Assembly: GCA_951640165.1 (NCBI GenBank)
Contig: OX621258.1
Coordinates: forward strand, 4,177,501 to 4,241,500
Direction of reading: 5' to 3'
Source of the DNA: Pseudoips prasinana
Lineage: Eukaryota; Arthropoda; Insecta; Lepidoptera; Nolidae
DNA: 64,000 nucleotides
In this document: piece after piece, positions 11,301-23,300 of the stretch
How positions within the stretch are numbered: the stretch's first letter is position 1
Layout of the letters: every line of letters begins with the position of its first letter
Notes under the pieces: generated by a model
What the model saw: the letters and a program-made list of their open reading frames with translations, nothing else
Told to the model about the DNA's origin: nothing
Database searches by the model: none
Made by a program: the position numbers and the translations under genes

Positions 11301-14300
11301 ATTTATTGCTTAACGAATTTTCGTTCGATATTTGTTTTAACTTTTTTTTTCTTTCTACCGCTTATTCAGTTTTGTTTTCTTCCTTAGAAAATAATGGATA
11401 ACGATATTGTTAATTCTAATGAGATGCCTTTGGCCGGTACCTCCGGCCTTAAACGGCAAAACAATAATCGAAGTTTAACTAGTAGTAGTTCAAGTTCGTC
11501 GAGCACGTCTAGTTCTTCAGAATCTGCGCAAGATTCCAAGAAAAAGAAAAGAAAGACGCGCCGTCGTCATAACAAGAAACATAAGAACGAACGTCGTCTT
11601 TTAGAAAAATTATCGAAGGAAGTAGGGGAATTAAGAAGGAACATTGGTTGCCACGATAACCGACAATACATTCGAAACGATAATGAATCGTATATTTCTG
11701 ACGTCAGTTATGACCTGTACGATGATTATTGCGTAAATGCATCCAGGACCGATCGAAATTTACCTTCTCCTTCTAATTTAGATACCGGGTTAGTGACAGA
11801 TCTTACTTATGAAATTGAAACCAAACTTAAAGATCCTGCAGTACCCTCTACTTCTTTGGAATATTTAGAAATGTTGAATGCTGTTCAACGATTTGACAGT
11901 AGTGCATGGTCCGATGTGCGTTACGCTGACACCCAGAAACTTTATAATTACAGTCCAGGATTTATAGAGTTAGAAACAAATGATGAGGTGAAAGCGTTTG
12001 ACAGTGCACGCCATTTAATTAATTCTGATAAATCGTATGCAGCTTTTACTTATTGTATTTTAAATAAAAAAGTAATTTTTCGCAATAGTTTACGTAGTTT
12101 ATTAGCATGGTCTAAGACATCAAATGCTTCACTTGCTAATCTTAATGAGAAAATCGAAGAATTATTTCTGAAGGGTGATTTTCATAAAGTTTCTTCTGAT
12201 TTGTTACAAATGGCCTGCGGTCACAGAGCCGAAGCCATAGAAATGAGAAGGCACGGTATCCTCAAATGCATTCGGGACCCTCTTTTAAAATGTGCATTAA
12301 ACAAAATTCCTCCTTTTAACACTCATATTTTTAACGATAAAGCTTTATCTGCTGCCTTAGAAAAAGCTGGCGGAGTAAGAAAGGCTTTCTGGCCTTCCAA
12401 GCAGTCTTACAGTGGTAATGCTTCGCGAGCAAAACCCTCTGATACTGCAAGGCACCCCTCGCAGGGGCATGCCCATCATAATGTACCATCGCGTGGTACC
12501 TATACTTGCTGCGAGCCTGCTCCGAGCACTAATACGCATTACCATCGAAACCAACCCTCGCAGAGTTATGGTCATTTGTCCCAATACCCTCCGAAAGGGC
12601 ATGGAAATGAATATCGTAATTACAATTACATTTCGAACAATAGAGGTACTTCCTTTCGATCTCGAGGATCTAGTACGAAACGAGCGAATCAAAGAGGTCA
12701 AAAACGCCCCTTTTCGCCCACTAACAATGCGACCAATAAAAGATACAGACAATGACTCACAGTTCCAAGCGGGGCAATTGGCACAATATGTCAATCGTTG
12801 GAGGAGAATGGGAGCTCCAGCTTTCGTTCTAAAAATAATAACAGGTTATCGTATACCCTTCCGACAAAAACCTCCGTTAAGGACACCAGTTTTAAAAACC
12901 GATCGTCATCGCACGATAGAATCGACCACAATGTCGGCAATCATTTGTCAAATGAAGCAACAGGGTGTTTTGAAGGTAGCAGATCTCTCTCCAAGCTTTG
13001 TCTCCTCTCTATTCCTCGTACGGAAGAACGATTCGACATTTCGCCCGATTTTCAACTTGAAATCTCTGAACCACTTTGTGCTCACAGACCGGTTTCGATT
13101 AATCAATATGCACCGTATCCCGGATTTCCTTCAACCCCGAGACTGGATGTGCAAGGCAGACTTGTCTCAGGCTTATTTCAATGTTCCAATGCGCCAATCA
13201 CACAGACGATTTCTCCGTCTTATTTACAACGACGAATTACTGGAAATGACGTGTCTTCCATTCGGTCTAAGCACAGCACCCAAGATTTTCGCGTGCCTTA
13301 CGAATTGGATAGCCCAAACTCTTCGCGAAAAAGGTGTAAGAATAATCGTGTATCTGGACGATTTTCTTCTTGCTCATCAAGATCAGAGCGTGTTAACCGA
13401 ACATGTGAATGTGCTTTTGAACATCCTGGAATATCTAGGATTTCGAATAAATTACGACAAGTCTGTTCTCATCCCACAAAAACATATCACCTTTCTGGGC
13501 GTTGTTTGGGACCCGTGGAAAAACCAGAAGCATCTGCGATCAGAAAAAACTACTACTATAATCCAAAAAGTCTCTCAGATGTTACAATCAGGCAAGGCCA
13601 CATTGAAAGAACTTCAGAGCCTCGTGGGACTATTAAGCTTCGCCAGCTTTGTTGTGCCAAGGGGCCGATTAAATCACCGGGCGACTCTCGGTCATTTGAA
13701 TTCTCTGCGGAAACTGACAATTTCTGCCAAATACAGTCTACCTCCCAACGTTTTAATAGAAATGGAATGGTGGCTTCAGAATTGCCATCACCCAACTTTG
13801 ATGCATGCACCACCTACAACAATTTTCCTGGCCACCGATGCCTCCGATACAGCATGGGGTGCACAAATCAACAACCAGACGATATCTGGAACTTGGAGCC
13901 GAGATCAACGGGTTCTTCATTGCAACATGAAAGAGTTGTTGACCATCTTAAAAGTATTAGAGGTCCATGCCCTGAACATGAGACAAAGCTCAATTCTGAT
14001 ACAAACCGACAACCGGTCTGTGGTAGCGTATCTTCGCAACGAGGGGGGGACCAAATCGCAGGCACTTATGGATCTGACACACAGAATCTTATGCAAACTG
14101 GACCGAAACCAGATTCATTTAAAAATCCATCATATTCCCGGGAGATACAACAATCATGCGGACTGTCTATCCAGGCACCGTCAACTTCCCGAGTGGCATC
14201 TAGTCCCGAATGCCACGGCAATGATCTTTGCGAGGATGGGAACACCGGTGATAGATCTATTTGCGTCCAAAACTGCTCAAGTAGTAGCAAACTACGCGTC

Positions 14301-17300
14301 ACTGGACCTGAACGATCAGGAGGCCATGTTTCACGACGCCTTCAGCATACAGTGGAATTTTCCGCTGGCTTGGGTCTTCCCGCCACCGTTCCTTATACCG
14401 CGAGTGTTAATGCACATGAATGTAGCTTCAGGAATTTATCTCATCGTAGTCCTTCGCTGGAAAAGAGTGTTCTGGAGAGCAGATCTCAAATCTCGAGCCA
14501 TTGCAGCCCCATTTTCACTAACGAACCTGAAACGATCTCTAATCGACACAACCACGGGGCTGCCTCCTCCAAAAGTACAGGACATGGTTTTGGAGGTCTG
14601 GAAATGTGGGGGTGGTCTCAGGAAATCAAGTCATGGAACCCTGATCAGGTCTCCCTACTCAAGTCCTCCTGGCGACCTTCCACATGGAAGACATATAAAG
14701 TAGCCTGGAATCGCTGGATTTTATGGGCCAATCAACATAATATTAATCCAGTGCGCCCCGAAGGATCTGAATTAGCCCAATTTTTAGCTGATTTACATTT
14801 ACATTCTAAATTTTCTTATAATACTATTCTACTTCACAAGTCTGTCATCTCTACGTTGAGTAACGTAGACTTATCGGGCAAATTAAGTCAAGACGTTTTG
14901 GTTAGGCATGTTTTAAAATCTATATCGTTAAAAAATCCTAAGTCTCCAAAACCACCAGTTTGGGACATCGACATGCTAACTAATTATTTGCGTAACTATT
15001 CGGTTGACCATAATAATGTTTTTCAAACAGTTCGCCATACGGCAACGCTATTAATATTATGTTCAGGTCGCAGAATTCACGACCTCACTTTGCTCAAAGT
15101 GGACAATGAGCACTGTACCATTGATGATCATTTCATTATTTTATGGCCTCATTTTGGTTCAAAAACAGATTGTAGTGCTTATAGACAGTCAGGATGGAAA
15201 CTATTGTCAAATTCAGAAAATCAAAACCTGAACCCTGTTTATTGGATTCATAAAACCATAACAGTCCTTAATGAAAGGCGCAATAATTCTAGTTCAACAA
15301 ATTTATTTATTAACCTACGAGGATCACCATCCCCTGCGTCCCGTACAGTCATCGCAGGGTGGATCAAATCACTCATGAAGGCTGCCGGTATCGTAGCAAC
15401 GCCAGGAAGTGTGCGTTCCGCCGTTGCCTCTAAGAACTGGATTGACAATTTTCCTCTTGACGACATTCTTGCTAGAGGTAATTGGAAATCGGCGAAGACC
15501 TTCCAAAAATTCTATAAGCGTGAAGTTATGGTGACTACATCTAATAATTCATCGATTACAACTTTGTTTAACCCTGTGGACTGATTCATTTCATTTCATT
15601 TCATTTCATAATCTTTATTTGTGAACACAGGTACATAAAAGGTCTTAAATATACAATATTATTGTAGACGAACTCTATGCTCTACCAATGAAATTGGTGT
15701 ACAAATAGTAGGTATTTAGGTTTAATTAAATTATAAAGTTTAGTCAATATCTAGATATAATATTACAGGAATTGTCATAACTTATCATTTAAAAAATCCT
15801 CAATATGGTAATATGTCTTATCAGCTAGAAACAAAAACAATTTACTTTTAAATTTGTGGACACTATCTTCACTTCTTATGCATTTCGGTAATTTATTATA
15901 TATCCTGGGAGCCATTGCAAAAATACTGTTCCTATAAAGTGTAGTTTTAGACCCAACTGTTTGTAACCGGTCACAACGGCGCTGACTACTTACTCGAGCA
16001 AATTTGTGCAGATTATTTTTGACAAACATAGAAGTTTCAAATATATATAACGAGGGCATTGTTAAAATTTTCATATTTTTAAAATATGGTTTGCAACTAT
16101 CAGTTGTTTTTACGTTATAAATGGCTCTTATGCATCTTTTTTGGCACTTAAATACTGTATCTTTACCCGTTGCATTGCCCCAAAATATAATACCGTATCT
16201 TAATGTTGATGCCACTAGCCCATGATATGCTGTTAATACTGTTGCTCGATTGGCAGTTTTACCTAACATATGCAAGGCATAGGAGTATTGGTTGAGTTTA
16301 CAACAAACTTTGTCAATATGCGAATTCCACTTTAATGTACTTTCTATGTTTAACCCAAGAAATTTTGTCACATTTGTTTCATTAATTACTTTGTCATTAT
16401 ATCTAATATCTAAGTTCAAGTTACGATTTGTTCTTTGTTGAAATGTCATTATTACGGTTTTGTCTAGATTTATAATCAAATTATTATGTTGCAGCCAATT
16501 TACAACCGACTTTAAATCAGAATTAATATCAGTCTCTAATGTATTTACTTCGTCATTATTGAAAAGTAAAGTGCTGTCATCTGCAAACATTGTCATAGGG
16601 TACTTTGATGCTGTCGGAAAATCATTAATATAGATAGTAAATAAAAGTGGTCCGAGTACGCTACCTTGTGGTACCCCGTAAATTACAGTTCTCTGGCTAG
16701 ATTCATATGTGTGTTCAGTATTTTTATTAATTCTACTAATAGTCGTTAATTGCTTTCTATTGGATAGATAAGATTCTATTAAATTTAGTATATTTCCTCT
16801 AATTCCGTATGAGTTAAGCTTATTTATTAGTATTTTATGGTCCACGTGGTCAAAAGCTTTTGACATGTCCATATAAAGCGCTAGAGTTGGTAGTCTCTTA
16901 TCTACTCTGCTGCTAACCATATGCAAGAAGTCATAGATGGCCATGTCAATTGATCTCTTTTTCCTAAAACCTTTTTGATTATCAACGAATAGATTATTTT
17001 TCTCAAAATATGTAGCAATTCGATTATATATAGCCTTTTCAAAAATTTTAGAGAAAATTGGTACTAAAGCTATAGGTCTATAACATGACATGTTGTCTCT
17101 GCTATCTTTTTTGAAAAGAGGTTTAGTAATAGTTATTTTTAATTCTTCCGGAAAATAACCATGCGATATGCATATGTTGATAAGATGACTTAATACAGGG
17201 GCAATGATTACAGATACCTGTTTAACAATTTTCGTACTTATATTATCATATCCAGTGCTAGATGTATTTTTTAGTGACATAATAATACGATGAATTTCAA

Positions 17301-20300
17301 GCGGTATTGTGGGTAACATAAACATAGATGTAAGTTTACTTTCTATTGGTGTATTTTTATTAGTGTTTGTATTGTTAACTGGATTTACTTGATCCACGAA
17401 AAAATTGTTAAAAGCTTGTGCTATTTCAAGAGGATTAGTTAAAATTTTATCATTTGATTTGATTTTCATTATAGCTTCACGTGGTAAATTATGTTTACTC
17501 TTGTTTTTGTTGATTACATTCCATGTTGCTTTACAGATATTCTGCGCTGAATGTATAAAACGACTGTTATGAGCTCGCTGTGTGAGATTTATTACCCTTT
17601 TTAGCCGATTAGATAGCTTATAGAGATTTGTTTTATTTTGCTTATTTGGCAATAACCTATACCTCCACAGCAATTCTCTTTTTCTTTTACTGCATATCTT
17701 AATGCCTCGACTAATCCATTTTGCTTTTTCTTTAGTCGATATCCGTGTTTTTATATTTGGAAAGCACAAATCGTATAGTAACCGAAACATATCATAAAAC
17801 AATTTGAATGCCTTAATGGGATCATTTTCCTCATAAACGTCAGCAAAAGTAATGCTATTCACGTGATTTATGAATTTCTGAACATTATCTTTCGAGTAAT
17901 CTCGTTTAGTTGAGTACCAGTAACTTATCATGCATGTCTGTCTAACTGGACATCTTAAAAGTTGTGCCGTATGATCGGATACTGCTAGTTCTAAAACCTC
18001 TCCTTTCGACCCTCGTACATTGTGGATTATGTTGTCTATGCAAGTTCCGCTACTTAATCGTGTTGGGAATTTAATTTCAAATTTAAGATTATAACCCAAT
18101 AAAAGATATTTGAACTGCTCTAAACAAGACGTGCTTTTTAAAAGGTCAATATTGAAATCACCACATAATATTAGTTTTTTTCTGACGTGAAACGATAGAG
18201 ATCTTAAAATAATATTTAAGTTATTAAAAAATATCTGAAGTTTATCTTTTACCTCTCTATTTTGTGGGCTCCTGTAGATACAGATTATAATTATTTTGTG
18301 ATCAGTAAGTTCCACTGCGCAACATTCAATTATATTAGAAACACAGTATTTTCCCACTGACTCCAAGACTCTATAATTAATACCGTTACGTATCATAATA
18401 CATGTACCACCATGTCTAGTTTTTCGAGTGAAGTGAGCAGCATTAAAATTAGGAATATGTAATAAGTTCACATCAGATAATATCATATTATGCTCAGAAA
18501 AACACAACACATCAATATTTTTTCCTGAATTAAACAGTTCCTCTAAAATAACAGTAAACATACCAGATTTATTCAGCAGACCATTTATATTTTGATGTAG
18601 AATATTAATATTTTTATACACGAAATAAATTATCGTGTTCATATATCTCATCACAAGACTCACATTGTAGTCTGTTATTGGTTACGGTTAAATATACATT
18701 TTGAAAAATATTACGCATTCCGCGGTCATTTATTCTTCTGCTCAATTTTGAGAACATTGTAAAATCATAAAATAAATTTAAATTAGAGTCAAATGCAGTT
18801 ACGTAGTTGTATGTTTGTAAGTCAAGATGTAGTAGATTGTTAAAAGTCTCTATTCGCCAATTGAACATTGTTGAGTAATCACTTAATTTAAAAGTAGGAA
18901 CACACAAAATTACATTTGTATTCTGTACTGTCATTAATGATTCCCTTAATTTAACAATGATATCAACGTAATTTTGCGTATGTAAAAAGTCTTCTTCTCC
19001 AATTAAAATAACACAATAATCCTTCTTGGAATAATCATCTAGTTTTGTATGTAAGTCCTTGACAAGCTGTAGAGTGCCGCAGTTTGGTAAGATATAATGA
19101 CAGACTTGGAAGTTTTTAAATGTATCTTGTGCTATAGACAAAACTTTGTTGATTTTGTTCGCGCTGACTATGCACAGTTTATTTTTTGTCGAAACAGAAG
19201 AATGATATTGCATGTCTTTCCTCTGTGCTACATTATCTAATTCCATTACAGAAGTATTAACCGTCACTTGTTTTTCTGAAATTAGTTGTTTCTTCACCCT
19301 ACTGCTTTGTGTGTTGATTTGGGAGTTCGGGCGCGGAGTGGATGTACGTGAGGTTTTGTGGGGAGTTCCAACTTCACTGGTTAATTTTTTTGCAGCTTTT
19401 TTTTAGCATATCATTTTTAGTAGATAATGTATGAATAGTTTGTTTTAGTTTTGAATTTTCTATATTTAAGTTGGTTATCTCATCATGTGCTGAGTTTAGT
19501 TATGTAGTCAGTTGTTCAATTTGGCTTTGGAGTTCTTGAATTTGTATATTATTCTCGTCGCTTGTTAAGTTTGGTAAACTACTGGTGCTGCCATCTATAT
19601 TTGAACTAATACCATCGTTGCTTTCGCCGGAATTTTCTGACAAGGAACGGGCCTTTGGTTTTCGAAACGTGATAGTATTGAAGAAGCTCATTTTGTTGTT
19701 AATACAAATATTTTAAAAACTTATTAAGAAACTGGAAAAAGGATTACGTGCGCTGGGGTTAGAACGCACGTCGCAATATGCTCAGGCGAGCGCTGTGCCC
19801 CTAGACCAGCTGATCAGTTGTATGATAGCGCCAAATTGTCCTTCATATCGTACATGTGTATTTTTCTGTTGTATCTTGTTTATTGTTATTGACGGTGGTT
19901 CGAAATAATGTTGCGTTCCTATAGAGATGATTTTGAAAAATATTTTATTAATTCACAGTTCAGACTTAATTGCTAGCTCTGTTTGAAGTACGTGTTTTGA
20001 TTATTTACACTTCTATTACTTGGTATTTGACGTAAACTTCACTCAAGTTCACCATAATTTATTTCTGTGTTCTCTTGATAAATTGATGCACTTAATTTAA
20101 ATTGTTTATAACTTTATTGTTTGTATTTATAATCACTAGATAACAATGTCACAGATGTATTGTAGTCCACATTCACTGATTAACAACTTTGAAACACGTA
20201 AATACTTTTAAAACTATTATTAATTTTTAATTTATTGCGGAGCGGATACTGTTGACGTGACAGTGACGCCATGATTATAGTTGTTGTTGTGTTAAATCAT

Positions 20301-23300
20301 TAAGTACATAGGCAATTAATATTGCAAATGATTATGTTACTCTCATCATCTTATGAATAAATGTATCTGAATACTTATTTTTCTCATATCTGCTGTTTTA
20401 GTTGTTTATTTGATTACATTCATCCTCCTTAGTCACATTGGCGTAATTTTCCTTTCACCAGGCGATAACAAACACGTCTCAATATAATAAGCTTCTAATA
20501 ACGGTCAAGTGGTTTAATAGACGCGTTTTACCTGAAATAAAACGCATATTAAACTACTTACCTTATTAGAAGCTTAGTTTTTATTACTGCCTGGCATATA
20601 TTTTCTCGATTTCGACGCAATGTTGAACCAAGGCGCGTTGAGCTCTGAGCTCAACAGGGCCCCCTACCTGGTGAAAGGAGGGGATGTGCGAAAGAGATGG
20701 ATGAATTAGGTAGAAAGAGAGGTAAAATACAACGGAAAACGGATACGCCTATCTCAATATAATAAGCTTCTAATAAGGTAAGTAGTTTAATATGCGTTTT
20801 ATTTCAGGTAAAACGCGTCTATTAATAGTTTAAGTATTGTTAAGAAATAAATAAATAAATAAATAAATAAATAAAAATAATTCATTGGTCCCAGAATTAC
20901 CTTTCATCTCCGTGTCCTAAACATGTTTAAGGATATTGTTTTATTTAACGACTTGCGGCCCCCCACCTATGAGCTAAACGTTGCATATTAGTTGCGTGCG
21001 TGCGTGCGTTTTGGCGTCATAAATGTAAGTATTCCATGTTTTTGTTACTGCACTGATTTTCTTTCATCGCCGTGGATAGGTATAATAGAATCGTGTTCTC
21101 CTGGGATCACGGGACATATTACTGTAGAAGTGTGTGTTCAAACGCAGCTGCACTTGGAAAGAGATGACCTAATATACAGGGTAATTTGTAAAACCACCAA
21201 CAACCAAGACGGACAAGGTAGCTAGCATCAAAAGCAACAACTTTTGTTGTACTATTTCGGACATAATACAATACATTAAAAAAGCGGCCAAGTGCGAGCT
21301 GGACTCGCCTATGAAGGGTTCCGTAGTCGCAAGTAACATAATATTTATAAAAGTTCTTGTAGTGGTTAATTGAATGAAAATTGTTATTATCATTTTATTC
21401 AGATTCATCCTAAGATTACTTTCTTTACCCATATTTGTTAATATAATTGCGAGCTTACAAACGAGTGTTAGTAATAAATAACAAGAATATCACACACTAA
21501 GTGGCTGGTTCGGGTGGACTGCCTGATGATGGTGGAAAATCACTATACGATTGCGTGCAGCCGTATCCAGCGACCCAGCATCGGAGTGGCCCACCGGTCC
21601 GCCCGCGCGCGGGGTGTGTTGGGATTGTCGCGCGTGCGGCGCATGATAGATTATTATGACGTATTAAAAAAAACTACTTACTAGATTTCGTTTAAACCAA
21701 TTTTCAATAGAAGAAATTTTAATTATATCTAATGGAATTAAATGAAATGGTCATTATATCTAATTCATCCACATGAGACTAAATATAGTGTCATGTTGAA
21801 GCGAATACAAAACAAATTTGTTAGATTTTTATATTTGAAGCTCTATGGAGTATATCCTTCTTACCCGCTTATGTATCCAACCTTGTTCATATTAGGCATG
21901 GTTTGTTACAACGAGCTGAGAGTTAGGCGTGAGTTTGCTCTTGTATTATATATATTTAAAATAATGAGAGGCAAATATGTTCCGGACAGATATGTGTGGC
22001 GGCAACGTCGCCCTCAGCTGCTGGCCGTACCTAGTGGCCGCACAAATCTCCTAAACAAGGCGCCCCTGACCCAAGCACTTCGCACTCTAAACAGGGTAGC
22101 AGAGGATATAGACATTTTTGCCTGTACACTGAGTGAATTCACAAGGATAACATTGTATATAATTAGTTATAGAAATTAGGTTCTCTAAGTTTTTTTGGCT
22201 ACAGTACTATACAGTCCTGTAGGTATAGGACCGGCGGTTTAAAAGGCGGAAAGAGATTATGGCTGTCCAAAGCACAGCGGTGTAACACCGCCAATTCCCA
22301 GACTCTAAGCTGATATTGAGAATATGTCTGTGTAACCGAGTGTTTCTGTAAAACCGAGGGGCACAGCTAGTATGTAATAGTAATGACTTGTAGCAACACA
22401 AATAACTCACAGAATGTGTCTTCATGTGCGCCTGGTGCGTGTACTTGGACGCGAAGTCCTTGTTGCAGAGCTGGCACACGTAGGGCCGGTGGCCGGTGTG
22501 GATGTTGGCGTGCTCGGCCAGCAAGGTCCGGCTGTTGTAGGTCTTGTAATAGTAATGACTTGTAGCAACACAAATAACTCACAGAATGTGTCTTCATGTG
22601 CGCCTGGTGCGTGTACTTGGACGCGAAGTCCTTGTTGCAGAGCTGGCACACGTAGGGCCGGTGGCCGGTGTGGATGTTGGCGTGCTCGGCCAGCAAGGTC
22701 CGGCTGTTGTAGGTCTTGTAATAGTAATGACTTGTAGCAACACAAATAACTCACAGAATGTGTCTTCATGTGCGCCTGGTGCGTGTACTTGGACGCGAAG
22801 TCCTTGTTGCAGAGCTGGCACACGTAGGGCCGGTGGCCGGTGTGGATGTTGGCGTGCTCGGCCAGCAAGGTCCGGCTGTTGTAGGTCTTGTAATAGTAAT
22901 GACTTGTAGCAACACAAATAACTCACAGAATGTGTCTTCATGTGCGCCTGGTGCGTGTACTTGGACGCGAAGTCCTTGTTGCAGAGCTGGCACACGTAGG
23001 GCCGGTGGCCGGTGTGGATGTTGGCGTGCTCGGCCAGCAAGGTCCGGCTGTTGTAGGTCTTGTAATAGTAATGACTTGTAGCAACACAAATAACTCACAG
23101 AATGTGTCTTCATGTGCGCCTGGTGCGTGTACTTGGACGCGAAGTCCTTGTTGCAGAGCTGGCACACGTAGGGCCGGTGGCCGGTGTGGATGTTGGCGTG
23201 CTCGGCCAGCAAGGTCCGGCTGTTGTAGGTCTTGTAATAGTAATGACTTGTAGCAACACAAATAACTCACAGAATGTGTCTTCATGTGCGCCTGGTGCGT

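Larger units (their letters stand above)
15586..19735 (-). mobile_element. CR1/Jockey-superfamily LINE nested in the DIRS element
   Basis: Minus-strand element. The 3' end is (GAAAT)n at 15586-15610, next to the DIRS recombinase stop codon. ORF2 is intact (15775-18663), and ORF1 (18614-19691) is interrupted by one stop and one frameshift. The 5' boundary is placed after the first ATG near 19691 but is uncertain; a tRNA-like stretch lies beyond it. No clear target duplication was seen. Confidence 0.82.
11025..20820 (+). mobile_element. DIRS-type tyrosine-recombinase retrotransposon with a nested LINE
   Basis: It has all the hallmarks of DIRS: gag-like ORF, RT/RNase H ORF, overlapping tyrosine recombinase ORF, inverted terminal repeats (11042-11197 and 20618-20776) and an internal complementary region (20477-20576) that is the reverse complement of the joined outer edges. 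Both ends abut ATT (11025-11027; 20821-20823), consistent with recombinase-mediated insertion without target duplication. All three ORFs are open. A CR1-like LINE (15586-19735) sits just after the recombinase stop codon, so the element is split but its coding part is intact. It lies in the intron between exons 11 and 12 of the ZAD gene. Confidence 0.9.
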
